A stretch of 64,000 nucleotides of DNA from an uncultured Erysipelotrichaceae bacterium. GTDB lineage: Bacteria; Bacillota_I; Bacilli_A; Erysipelotrichales; Erysipelotrichaceae. A program made the translations under genes and the position numbers. Positions 26,926 to 35,063 of this stretch are shown here, in pieces. Positions within the stretch are counted from its first letter, which is position 1; the number at the start of each line of letters is the position of its first letter. The notes under the pieces are model-generated. The model was not told the origin of the DNA and made no database searches. It saw only the letters and a list, made by a program, of their open reading frames with translations. The DNA is taken from assembly GCA_944326795.1 (NCBI GenBank), contig CALVFJ010000004.1:22872-86871 (forward strand). The letters run 5' to 3'.

Positions 26926-27489
26926 ATGAAAATTTTAAAAAAAATTAAATATAATGCCCCTGTTACCCTGACGTTTGCCCTGATCTGCCTAATGGCGACC
27001 ATAATTGATCAATTAACCCTTGGTTATGCTAATTATTATTTTTTCAGCATCTATCGATCAAGCATGTTTGATCCATTATTTTATTTTAGATTAATTGGAC
27101 ATGTATTTGGGCATGTAAGCTTTGCTCATTTCACTAGCAATATGACCCTATTTTTGATCTTAGGACCGTTATTAGAAGAAAAATATGGTTCAAAAAAATT
27201 ACTTTCGATCATCATAATGGTTGCATTAATTACGGGCATTATCCATCTGTTAATTTCCAATGATGCATTGTTAGGTGCTAGCGGTATTGTATTTGCATTT
27301 ATTATTTTAGCAAGCATTACCGGAAAGGAAGAAGGAATACCCTTGACCTTTATCATCGTTACCATCATTTATCTAAGCAATGAGATCATAACGGGCATCA
27401 CCAATCATGATACCATTAGTCAGATGACCCATATCATCGGAGGTATTTCTGGTGCTGCCATCGGCTTACATTTTCAAAGAAAAATGTAA
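26926..27489 (+). CDS. Rhomboid family intramembrane serine protease
   Basis: 187 aa membrane protein with about six helices, the compact bacterial rhomboid form. GHVFGHVSFAHFTSNMTLFLILGP holds the conserved H-x-x-F-x-H-x-x-x-N stretch of TM2. The catalytic serine is in LLGASGIVFAFII (GxSG), and the catalytic histidine is in MTHIIGGISGAAIG. It cleaves membrane proteins within the bilayer; its targets are unknown. An AGGAGGATAAG ribosome binding site is present. It lies 52 nt upstream of phoP with no terminator between, so partial read-through is possible. Confidence 0.92.
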   Translation: MKILKKIKYNAPVTLTFALICLMATIIDQLTLGYANYYFFSIYRSSMFDPLFYFRLIGHVFGHVSFAHFTSNMTLFLILGPLLEEKYGSKKLLSIIIMVALITGIIHLLISNDALLGASGIVFAFIILASITGKEEGIPLTFIIVTIIYLSNEIITGITNHDTISQMTHIIGGISGAAIGLHFQRKM

Positions 27490-27529
27490 AATATTTGTAA
27501 AATCTATTCCCTTATGAAACTATTTGCCA

Positions 27530-27541
27530 TAAAATAATATC
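27530..27541 (+). promoter_or_regulatory. phoP: Candidate -10 box giving a leaderless phoP transcript
   Basis: TAAAAT (27530-27535) is followed by 6 nt and then the phoP ATG, so transcription would start at or next to the start codon. The -35 match (TTCCCT, 27507-27512) is poor. There is no ribosome binding site before the ATG. Confidence 0.4.
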
Positions 27542-28201
27542 ATGATATACATAGTAGAAGATGATTTAAATATTCAGGAATTGGTCGTATATTCCTTAAA
27601 ACAAACTGGTTTTGATGCCATAGGATTTTCCTGTGCAGGCGATTTTTTAGCTGCAATTAACCCAAACAATTGTGATCTGGTATTATTAGATATAATGTTG
27701 CCAGATGATAATGGTTTGGATGTCTTAAAAAAAATTAAGGCAAACCCCGCCTATCAGAAGATCCCCATCATCATGCTAACGGCAAAATCTAGTGAATATG
27801 ACAAAGTTTTAGGACTAGATCTAGGCGCTGATGATTATGTTGCAAAACCTTTTGGTATCATGGAGCTTATCGCCAGGATAAAAGCAGTATTACGCCGCAA
27901 TAATAAACATTCAAATACGCTTCAATATAAAGATATAGTCTTGGATGATCATAGCCACAATGTCTATGTCCGTAATAATAAGGTCATCCTAACGCTCAAA
28001 GAATATGAACTTCTAAAAAAGCTTATGGAGAATCAAGGAATGGTAATGACTAGAGAGCAATTATTAGAAGATATTTGGGGATATGACTATTATGGTGAAA
28101 CCCGAACTGTTGATGTACATATCAGGACCTTAAGATCTAAGCTAAATGATGAACAAAACTATATAGAAACCATCCGTGGCGTTGGATATAAGATTGGCTA
28201 A
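27542..28201 (+). CDS. phoP: Phosphate-starvation response regulator PhoP
   Basis: 219 aa OmpR-family response regulator. The receiver domain has the acidic pocket IVEDD, phosphoacceptor Asp50 in LVLLDIMLPDD, the Thr in IMLTAKS and the Lys in YVAKPFG. The C-terminal winged helix has TLKEYELLKKLMENQG, GYDYYGETRTVDVHIRTLRSKL and IETIRGVGYKIG. The PhoP name rests on the adjacent phoR and the converging pst operon. It probably binds the PHO-box-like repeats before pstS. It has no visible ribosome binding site and may be translated from a leaderless mRNA. Its TAA overlaps the phoR ATG by 1 nt. Confidence 0.93.
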   Translation: MIYIVEDDLNIQELVVYSLKQTGFDAIGFSCAGDFLAAINPNNCDLVLLDIMLPDDNGLDVLKKIKANPAYQKIPIIMLTAKSSEYDKVLGLDLGADDYVAKPFGIMELIARIKAVLRRNNKHSNTLQYKDIVLDDHSHNVYVRNNKVILTLKEYELLKKLMENQGMVMTREQLLEDIWGYDYYGETRTVDVHIRTLRSKLNDEQNYIETIRGVGYKIG

Positions 28202-29487
28202 TGAGAAAACGTATATTTTTAACGATAATCCTGATCGTTTCAGTTGCTTTATTATTTTCAAATCTTTTTCTATCATCATTTATTACTTATATTCTTGCTG
28301 ATAATGTCAAAGATGAAGTAAAAAGAGAAACGACAGAATTAAAACAAATGATCGATGATGGCTACAACTTTGAAGAAGCACTTTTGACCAACGCAAGAAT
28401 TACTATTATTTCAACTAATGGCGAGGTTATTTTCGATAGCCAACATATAGATCTTGAAAATCATCTTGATCGTCCGGAAATTATTACAGCGATAAAAAAA
28501 GGAACTGGTGAGTCATTACGTAAATCAGATACCATAAATCAAGATATGTACTATTATGCCGTATTGCTGGATGATGGAAATATCTTAAGATTATCGATGG
28601 AAACTTCTAGTTTTATCGGTATCCTAGCACCAGTTATCCTGTTTTCACTATTTATATTATGTTTATTAATATTAATCTGTTTCTTTGTAGCTCGTTGGCA
28701 GTCAAATGTCATAGTTAAGCCGATAAATGAGCTTAATTTAGCTAATCCTAATGCTAATGACATTTATCCTGAGCTTGTCCCATTGATAAATAATCTTCAT
28801 CTTCATAATGAATTACGTAAAGAATTTAGTGCCAATGTTTCTCATGAACTAAAAACTCCCCTTACTTCCATAAGTGGTTACGCAGAAATAATGGCTAATG
28901 GCATTGCCAAAGAAAAAGATATAAGAATATTCGCTAATAAGATATACCAAGAATCACAAAATTTAATCAATAAAATAAACGATATCATCAAAATATCCAA
29001 ATTAGATGAAAATAAAATTGATCTAGAAATTGCTGAAGTAAACTATGATCAACTTATCAGCAAATCCATCGATAAATTAGATAAATTTATCTTTGATAAA
29101 AATATCAAGATCATTTATCATCACAAAAATATATATGGACAATGCATCAGCTATGTCATGGAAGATATCCTTTATAACCTTATTCAAAACGCTATTAAAT
29201 ACAACAAATGTAACGGCACGGTCTTTATCACCTTAGATGAAGATAAAAATAATATTCTGATCAAGATCAAAGATACGGGAATAGGTATTAAAAAAGAAGA
29301 TTTACCCCGAATATATGAACGCTTTTATCGGGGCGATAAATCACACAATACTGCCATCGAAGGATCTGGTCTAGGTTTATCGATTGTCAAACATGGTGTT
29401 GGCTTACATCATGGTACCATAGAATGTGATAGCGACCTTGGAATTCAAACAACATTTAATTTAAGATTTCCAAAAAAAATAATCTAG
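28201..29487 (+). CDS. phoR: Phosphate-regulon sensor histidine kinase PhoR
   Basis: 428 aa membrane sensor kinase. TM1 spans about residues 5-33 and TM2 about 140-163; between them is an extracytoplasmic sensor of about 105 residues. The HisKA phospho-His is in EFSANVSHELKTPLTSISGYAE. The ATPase domain has N-box LIQNAIKYNK, G1 IKDTGIGI, F-box ERFYRGDKSH and G2 GSGLGLSIVKHG. No separate PAS domain is visible, so it is shorter than Bacillus PhoR. It is paired with phoP by a 1-nt overlap and converges with pst/phoU. Confidence 0.93.
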   Translation: MRKRIFLTIILIVSVALLFSNLFLSSFITYILADNVKDEVKRETTELKQMIDDGYNFEEALLTNARITIISTNGEVIFDSQHIDLENHLDRPEIITAIKKGTGESLRKSDTINQDMYYYAVLLDDGNILRLSMETSSFIGILAPVILFSLFILCLLILICFFVARWQSNVIVKPINELNLANPNANDIYPELVPLINNLHLHNELRKEFSANVSHELKTPLTSISGYAEIMANGIAKEKDIRIFANKIYQESQNLINKINDIIKISKLDENKIDLEIAEVNYDQLISKSIDKLDKFIFDKNIKIIYHHKNIYGQCISYVMEDILYNLIQNAIKYNKCNGTVFITLDEDKNNILIKIKDTGIGIKKEDLPRIYERFYRGDKSHNTAIEGSGLGLSIVKHGVGLHHGTIECDSDLGIQTTFNLRFPKKII

Positions 29488-29503
29488 TAATTACTAGATT
29501 ATT
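29478..29503. terminator. Bidirectional terminator between phoR and phoU
   Basis: Perfect 26-nt palindrome AATAATCTAGTAA/TTACTAGATTATT flanked by an A-run on the left and a T-run on the right. It overlaps the phoR stop codon. Confidence 0.9.
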
Positions 29504-29514
29504 TTTTTTATTAT

Positions 29515-30150
29515 TTAATCAAATTCTATGTGTTGACCTTTCACTTGATAAATTATATGCTCGCAGATATTTTTGGTATGATCTCCAGCTCTTTCAATAT
29601 TTCTAATCATTTCAGAAATATTGATGATATCGTCTGCCTTATAATGTTCATTTGTTCTTAAACTATCAGATATTTCTTTAAATTTTTTATTTATGATCTC
29701 ATCTTCATCAGGGATCTGCATTGCCCATTTGCTGTCTTCTTTGGCATAAGCATCCATAGCATGATCTAACATCGTTAAAAACTCGTCCATGATTGCCTTG
29801 GTCATCTTTTTTGTTTCATCGTCAAGATCATCATTTTTTATGACAAAACTAGCGATGTTTTTAGAATAATCACCGATACGTTCTAGATCTGTAGTTATTT
29901 TTATAGCAGCAATTACTTTTCTTAGATCACTTGCTACCGGAGATAATAATGCTAAACACTCAATAGCCGTATCATTGACTTCTTCTTCGCAACGGTTTAC
30001 AAATTCATCCATCTTTATGACTTCTAAAGCTTTATCCACATCCATCGTTTCTAAACATTCATAAACCTTGCCATACATGTTATTGATCAAGGTTGCCATA
30101 TGTAATACTACTTGTTTCAAATTATCTAATTTATCATCTATTTTAACCAT
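29515..30150 (-). CDS. phoU: Phosphate signalling protein PhoU
   Basis: About 211 aa, two three-helix PhoU repeats. Metal/phosphate-response motifs are EEVNDTAIECLALLSPVASDLRKVIAAIKITTDLERIGDYSKNIA in the first repeat, and ISEMIRNIERAGDHTKNICEHIIY in the second. It links Pst transport state to PhoR. The start at 30150 (MVKIDDKLDNL) is preferred; the longer frame back to 30237 would lie inside pstB. It is the last gene of the pst operon and ends at the terminator shared with phoR. Confidence 0.95.
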   Translation of the reverse strand: MVKIDDKLDNLKQVVLHMATLINNMYGKVYECLETMDVDKALEVIKMDEFVNRCEEEVNDTAIECLALLSPVASDLRKVIAAIKITTDLERIGDYSKNIASFVIKNDDLDDETKKMTKAIMDEFLTMLDHAMDAYAKEDSKWAMQIPDEDEIINKKFKEISDSLRTNEHYKADDIINISEMIRNIERAGDHTKNICEHIIYQVKGQHIEFD

Positions 30151-30154
30151 CTTA

Positions 30155-30910
30155 TCATCCAAACCTTCCTGTAATATAATCTTCTGTTCTTTTATCTTTA
30201 GGATTTTGGAATATGACCGATGTTTTATCATATTCAATTATATCTCCTAATAAGAAAAAAGCTGTATAGTCGCTCACCCTACTAGCTTGCTGCATAGAAT
30301 GGGTAACGATGATTATCGTATAATCATTTTTTAAAGTTTCGATTAATTCTTCGATCTTACTAGTAGCAATCGGATCTAGGGCACTCGTTGGTTCATCCAT
30401 CAGGATTACTTCAGGTTGCATAGCAATAGCCCGAGCTATGCATAATCTTTGTTGCTGACCTCCTGATAATCCTAATGCACTCTCATGTAGGCGATCATGA
30501 ACTTCATCCCAAAGAGCAGCTTGTTTTAATGATTTTTCCACGATCTTATTTAGCTCCGCCTTATTTTTTAAGCCATGACATTTAGGACCGTAAACGATAT
30601 TTTCGTAAATAGACATCGGAAATGGATTAGGTTTTTGAAAAACCATTCCAACTTTAGTTCGTAATTCAACTACATCTGTTTTTGTTTCATAGATATTAAT
30701 CCCATCTTTTAAGATATTTCCCTCGATCTTGCATCCTTCGATAAGATCATTCATACGATTTAAACAGCGTAAAAATGTCGACTTACCGCACCCGCTTGGT
30801 CCTATAAAAGCCGTAACCTTATTTTTATATAAATCTATATTTATGTTTTTCAGTGCTTGTTTTTCACCATAATATAAATTTAAATCAGTTACATTGAAAC
30901 ATGTATCCAT
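30155..30910 (-). CDS. pstB: Phosphate ABC transporter ATPase PstB
   Basis: 251 aa ATPase energising phosphate import. Walker [23 protein letters not shown]-loop [17 protein letters not shown], signature [16 protein letters not shown], Walker [14 protein letters not shown] and the H-loop [13 protein letters not shown] are all intact and have the PstB-specific flanks. It lies 15 nt after pstA and 4 nt before phoU. Confidence 0.98.
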   Translation of the reverse strand: MDTCFNVTDLNLYYGEKQALKNINIDLYKNKVTAFIGPSGCGKSTFLRCLNRMNDLIEGCKIEGNILKDGINIYETKTDVVELRTKVGMVFQKPNPFPMSIYENIVYGPKCHGLKNKAELNKIVEKSLKQAALWDEVHDRLHESALGLSGGQQQRLCIARAIAMQPEVILMDEPTSALDPIATSKIEELIETLKNDYTIIIVTHSMQQASRVSDYTAFFLLGDIIEYDKTSVIFQNPKDKRTEDYITGRFG

Positions 30911-30925
30911 TCTTTTTCATCCCTT

Positions 30926-32131
30926 CTATACAAAATTCTTGCTTAACTTTTTCCCTACGATCTTTACAACGATATTTAGAATCAGCACAACCGATAGTAT
31001 TATTATAGAAATCGCACAAGCAAGTTCAAAATTAGGTTGTTCCGCAGACATAAAAGACCAAATCATCAAAGATAAACTAGTTGCTGGTCCATTGATCACT
31101 GGATTGTCGCTGATAAACGTTCCCATCGTATAAATTAAAGCTGCACTTTCACCAATTACCCTACCAATGCTTAGTAGTACCCCTGTCAATATTCCATTCA
31201 TACAGCAAGGTAGCACCACTTTAAAGATCGTTTGTGATTTAGTTGCACCTAAAGATAAAGATGCATCTCTTAAACTTTGCGGCACAACGATAAGTGCTTC
31301 TTCAACGCTACGAATTATCGTTGGAAGCAAGATTATCGCCATTGTTAAACCACCTAAAAGGATACTTGTTCCCGTAGCTCCAAATACGGTCGTTACAGGA
31401 AACAAAACTGATACTCCCATCAAACCATAAACGATGCTTGGTACCCCTGTTAGTGTTTCAATACCTTGACGCAACCAACGATTTATCTTGCTCTTATCTG
31501 CATACTCATTTAAATATATTGCGCTAGCAATGCCAATAGGCAATGAGATAATCAAACTTATTAGAATAAGATATAATGTTGCTATAAGCGATCCCCGAAT
31601 TCCTCCTCCAGGTGATTTCATATATATACTGGTTATTGAACTAGCATTATCTAAACTTTCTTGTAATGCTTGTGCATCTTGCTTAAGTATCTTTCCAGCA
31701 ATTGCAGTGTTTCCTTCACTATCGATATAATCGATTTTTTCGATCATATACCCTTTTTCCATTGGAACTATTTGACCATAAGTTTCTCCCGCTGTTAAGC
31801 TTGTCAATTGTTCAAATGGACTATTTTCGGCAATATATTCTACACTGATAACTTTCTCATTATGAGAAGTAACCTCATCGATAAAACTAACACCCCATTT
31901 ACTTGAAAAATATCCTTTACAGCCATCACACTCAAATGTTGATGACTGATCATTCTCAACGGCAACCAAATAGTTTTTTGACCAATAGTCATTCTTCAAT
32001 AAATCAACATTAATTAGTTTTAAACCATTTATCAATACATATATTAAGATCGATCCTAAAACCAATACCCCTAAGAAGGCACACAAATAAGTAATGCTAT
32101 TTAATAAACTATCTTTCAACTTTCTACTCAT
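30926..32131 (-). CDS. pstA: Phosphate ABC transporter permease PstA with large extracytoplasmic insertion
   Basis: Permease subunit, 401 aa against roughly 280-300 for common PstA. TM1 is about residues 14-36. Residues about 50-172 form an extra soluble segment outside the membrane with a CDGC pair (residues 68-71) and acidic, Ser/Thr-rich sequence. The conserved core then resumes at GGGIRGSLIATLYLILISL. The remaining permease domain is normal: GIASAIYLNEYADKSK, GVPSIVYGLMG, and the EAA loop region EALIVVPQSLRDASLSLGATK. It overlaps pstC by 4 nt (ATGA). The insertion faces PstS and may be a docking surface for the unusual PstS encoded upstream; that is inference. Confidence 0.95.
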   Translation of the reverse strand: MSRKLKDSLLNSITYLCAFLGVLVLGSILIYVLINGLKLINVDLLKNDYWSKNYLVAVENDQSSTFECDGCKGYFSSKWGVSFIDEVTSHNEKVISVEYIAENSPFEQLTSLTAGETYGQIVPMEKGYMIEKIDYIDSEGNTAIAGKILKQDAQALQESLDNASSITSIYMKSPGGGIRGSLIATLYLILISLIISLPIGIASAIYLNEYADKSKINRWLRQGIETLTGVPSIVYGLMGVSVLFPVTTVFGATGTSILLGGLTMAIILLPTIIRSVEEALIVVPQSLRDASLSLGATKSQTIFKVVLPCCMNGILTGVLLSIGRVIGESAALIYTMGTFISDNPVINGPATSLSLMIWSFMSAEQPNFELACAISIIILSVVLILNIVVKIVGKKLSKNFV

Positions 32132-33048
32132 GAATTTTTACCAATCCTATTCTTAAGTGAATTTAATAGCCAATTTGAAAAGAAAATTACAAACAGCAAA
32201 ACGATACCAACCGAAAAACGAATATCATAATCCAAACCAGAAGTTTCTTTCAAACCAGCAAGCATCGTGCTCGTTAAAGTTCTAGTAATATCAAATAGAT
32301 CAAATGTTGGTCCAAATAATTTATTACCAGCAACCATGCTAACTGCCGTTGCCTCACCAAAAGCTCTACCAATTCCTAAAATTGCTCCAGCAAATATTCC
32401 ACTTTTAGCACTAGTTAATACAACTTTAAAATTAGTTTGCGTTCGTGTAGCTCCTAATGCTAAAGAAGCATTTTCTAGATCTTTATCAACAGCTTGGATT
32501 GCCGTAATTGACATACTGGTAATAGTTGGAAAGATCATGATAGCCAATAAGATGATCACTGCCAACAAGCTGCTTCCTCCTGCTGTGGTAATTCCAAAGA
32601 TCGAAGCTAGCCATTTTACAAATATAACGATTAATCCACTAGCGAATACACCATATACGATGCTAGGCACACTTGCTAATAATTCAACAACGCTCTTCAT
32701 CAACACGCTTAACTTTTTAGGAGCAATCTTTACAATGAATAATGCACATAATACGCTTATTGGAAAGGATAATAGCAAACTAGCAAAAGCACTAATCAAG
32801 GTATTGATAACAATAAAACCTACGCCATAAATTCCTTGATCTTGACGATATGTTGTCCCAAACAAAAAGTCAATGATATTTACTTGACCGAACTCATAAC
32901 CTGGTAAAAATGGCGAAATTCCCTTCATGAAAATGAAGAGAACCAGAATAACTATAAAGCTGCTGGATAAGATCGCCATCGCCAGAAAGAAGGTCTTACA
33001 AATACCATCAATTAATTTATTTTTCTTCTCCTTACTAGCGTCGATCAT
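32128..33048 (-). CDS. pstC: Phosphate ABC transporter permease PstC
   Basis: 306 aa permease with six membrane helices and the PstC pattern. TM1 is in FFLAMAILSSSFIVILVLFIFMKG, then FLPGYEFGQVNIIDFLFGTTYRQDQGIYGVGFIVINTLI. ELLASVPSIVYGVFA follows, and the EAA loop is AIQAVDKDLENASLALGATRTQT. FGPTFDLFDITRTLT is near the C-terminus. Length is normal, unlike its partner PstA. It starts 2 nt after pstS, with GGTGAAATAATC before the ATG. Confidence 0.96.
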   Translation of the reverse strand: MIDASKEKKNKLIDGICKTFFLAMAILSSSFIVILVLFIFMKGISPFLPGYEFGQVNIIDFLFGTTYRQDQGIYGVGFIVINTLISAFASLLLSFPISVLCALFIVKIAPKKLSVLMKSVVELLASVPSIVYGVFASGLIVIFVKWLASIFGITTAGGSSLLAVIILLAIMIFPTITSMSITAIQAVDKDLENASLALGATRTQTNFKVVLTSAKSGIFAGAILGIGRAFGEATAVSMVAGNKLFGPTFDLFDITRTLTSTMLAGLKETSGLDYDIRFSVGIVLLFVIFFSNWLLNSLKNRIGKNS

Positions 33049-33050
33049 GA

Positions 33051-33995
33051 TTATTTCACCGCATTAAAATCTGTTAAAGTTCCTGAATATATTTGATTTA
33101 AGCTGTCAGCAGAAATATCGCTCAATGTATTATCAGCATTAACGATCGTTACAACTGCATCGATAGCATATTGACCACTACTCATCGCAGTGCTAACATC
33201 TTCATCTTCGTTGAAGCTGCGTGAAGCAAAACCAATATCAGCTGCATTAACACCAGTTTTTTCTTCTCCTAAAACACGTTTGTAACCATCTCCTGATCCT
33301 GTTTGATTCATCACAAATTGAAAGTTACCTGCTAATGGAACAAATGATTCTAGAGCGGCTTTTAAAGTTTTTTCTACGCTAGTTGAACCAGCTGTAGAAA
33401 TTGTGATAGAACTATTATCTTGATTAACGATTGGATGATTTTTAGCTAGTTCAGCCCAAGGTGTTCCTTTTGATAAGTCAACAACGCCACCTGCTGATTC
33501 AACAACTAACATACCTTCAGTAGAATTACATAAATAATCGATGAAAGCTGCTACTAATTGTTCTTTTTCTGTTGAACCAAAATCACCAGCTGCTCTTGTA
33601 ACATAAGAAAATGGTCTTTGCATTCCATAAGAACCATCCAACACTGTTTCTTCGCTAGGCTCTACTCCTTCAAAATTTAATGGTTTAACATTATTAGCAG
33701 CAAAATCTGTACTTAAAGATACATAGCCAATTCCATTTTCATCAGTACCTACTTTAGTTGCCATGTCTCCATTGCTGCTAACTTCAATAGCTGTAGCTGT
33801 TAATTCTTCTAAGCCAATTGCTTTTTCAAATGCTTCACGAGTTCCACTAGTTGCATCACGTGTATACACATTGATACTACTTGTTTGTGCAGTTGGTTCT
33901 TTAGTATCTTCTGTAGATGAAGAATCAGCTGCAGGCGTGCTTGAACACCCTACTAAAAGCATCAAACTGAATAAAACACATAAAATTCTTTTCAT
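33051..33995 (-). CDS. pstS: Phosphate-binding lipoprotein PstS, apparently circularly permuted
   Basis: 314 aa from the ATG at 33995, with GGAGGAAAAT just upstream. The lipobox LMLLVGC has Cys17. The order of PstS landmarks is reversed: residues 43-53 carry VYTRDATSGTR, then IGYVSLS (89-95) and FIDYL (151-155). In ordinary PstS these form the second half. Only then come TAGSTSVEK (201-209), TGSGDGYKRV (232-241), ADIGFASRSF (252-261) and the final QIYSGTLTDFNAVK. In ordinary PstS these form the first half and lead straight into the RxxxSGTR stretch. All phosphate-site loops seem present, so it should bind phosphate. First gene of pstSCAB-phoU. Confidence 0.9.
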   Translation of the reverse strand: MKRILCVLFSLMLLVGCSSTPAADSSSTEDTKEPTAQTSSINVYTRDATSGTREAFEKAIGLEELTATAIEVSSNGDMATKVGTDENGIGYVSLSTDFAANNVKPLNFEGVEPSEETVLDGSYGMQRPFSYVTRAAGDFGSTEKEQLVAAFIDYLCNSTEGMLVVESAGGVVDLSKGTPWAELAKNHPIVNQDNSSITISTAGSTSVEKTLKAALESFVPLAGNFQFVMNQTGSGDGYKRVLGEEKTGVNAADIGFASRSFNEDEDVSTAMSSGQYAIDAVVTIVNADNTLSDISADSLNQIYSGTLTDFNAVK

Positions 33996-34052
33996 ATTTT
34001 CCTCCATACCTCTTGGTACATAAATATTTAAACAATCTAAAATTAAATACAT

Positions 34053-34079
34053 ATTATAGAAATGTTAAATGTATGTAAA
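34053..34079 (-). promoter_or_regulatory. pstS promoter with two PhoP-box-like hexamers
   Basis: On the minus strand TTTACA (34074-34079) and TTAACA (34063-34068) have 5-nt spacing, an 11-nt period. They are followed 4 nt later by TATAAT (34053-34058). This matches the TTAACA-N5-TTAACA pattern of Bacillus PhoP boxes. There is no good -35 hexamer, as expected for an activator-dependent promoter. Confidence 0.7.
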
Positions 34080-34082
34080 ATC

Positions 34083-34106
34083 AAAAAAGACCATCTATCT
34101 GGTCTT
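34083..34106 (-). terminator. Terminator upstream of the pst operon
   Basis: Minus-strand AAGACCA/TGGTCTT stem, 6-nt loop, then six T. It separates the kinase gene from the pstS promoter. Confidence 0.8.
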
Positions 34107-34192
34107 AATCACATGTAAAACATTCTACTTCTTGAATATTAGCTTTTTTATAATAACTGATTTACGATCAATTTTTAAGCTGATGTCATTTC

Positions 34193-35020
34193 CTAGATAA
34201 TATCTTTTAAAAAAGGTTCGATCTTTAGGGTTTTAAAATGATTTTCCGGTATGGTTTTATCATGTACCATATTTATATCTATCAAACTGTTAACGGCTTT
34301 TATGGCCTTTAAAACAGCCTCTTTTAAAGCTTCGCCTTTCATTATTCCATTTGTTAATACTGCTGAAAAGATATCACCTGTACCAGCAAATCTTATATTG
34401 ATATGGTCATATGGTAAGAAAAAGAACTCATCCTTAAAATGATCGTATCCATACACTCCATGCTGACCATTTTCCAACACACAACTAGTAATGACCATAG
34501 ATCGAACATTTTGTTTTTTCAGTTTTTCATAAATTGTTTTAAGTTGCTTTTTAGTACATATCATATTCATTGGCAATTCGCTTAGCAATAAGCTTTCCGT
34601 ATAATTAGGAATAATAAAATCGGCTAATTCACATAATTGTTGAAACATTTTTATGGTTTGTTCATTCATGCCATTATATAATCTTCCATCATCAGCCATG
34701 ATCGGATCAACAATTAGCATCATTTGAGGGTTACTTTTTTTAATTTCTTTTATGATCGATACTTGCTGAGGATCTACTATAAAACCTGTACATAAACAAT
34801 CAAAAGTAATGCCAAGTTCTCGATATAATTTTATGCACTTTTCTAAATAAGCAGTCATATTTTCAATGATAAATTTCCCATAATCTAGCGTATTGCTTAC
34901 AAGAGCACTAGGTACCCCATAAACTTCATAACCATAAAATGATAAGATCGGCATCATTGCACTTAATGCGACTTTGCCATAACTAAGCAAATCATTGATC
35001 AATAATATTTTTTTGCTCAT
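34193..35020 (-). CDS. Pyridoxamine/pyridoxal kinase (PdxK/PdxY family)
   Basis: 275 aa ribokinase-fold kinase that phosphorylates B6 vitamers to PLP precursors. It begins MSKKILLINDLLSYGKVALSAMMPIL, followed by LVSNTLDYGKF, a long middle with FDCLCTGFIVDPQQV and LIVDPIMADDGRLYNGM. The anion-hole motif is INIRFAGTGDIFSAVLTNG (GTGD). This pattern fits pyridoxamine kinase proteins of Firmicutes. An AAGGAGC-type ribosome binding site is present. It is single between the hpf terminator and its own terminator. Confidence 0.88.
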   Translation of the reverse strand: MSKKILLINDLLSYGKVALSAMMPILSFYGYEVYGVPSALVSNTLDYGKFIIENMTAYLEKCIKLYRELGITFDCLCTGFIVDPQQVSIIKEIKKSNPQMMLIVDPIMADDGRLYNGMNEQTIKMFQQLCELADFIIPNYTESLLLSELPMNMICTKKQLKTIYEKLKKQNVRSMVITSCVLENGQHGVYGYDHFKDEFFFLPYDHINIRFAGTGDIFSAVLTNGIMKGEALKEAVLKAIKAVNSLIDINMVHDKTIPENHFKTLKIEPFLKDII

Positions 35021-35033
35021 AAACGCTCCTTAA

Positions 35034-35059
35034 AAGGGCATTCATTTAAGAATGCCCTT
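35034..35059 (-). terminator. hpf terminator
   Basis: 10-bp stem AAGGGCATTC/GAATGCCCTT with a 6-nt loop just after the hpf stop codon. The T-tract on the minus strand is short (TTTT). Confidence 0.75.
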
Positions 35060-35063
35060 GTTT

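Noticed and set aside
32267..32830. 187-codon plus-strand frame opposite pstC
   Set aside because: Long only because the hydrophobic pstC sequence leaves few stops on the other strand; pstC motifs are complete.
34107..34192. Possible small gene remnant between the B6-vitamer kinase gene and its terminator
   Set aside because: Two short minus-strand frames join at an AAAAAAG run to give a protein-like string, but there is no start codon or ribosome binding site and only about 30 codons. It is too weak to call.
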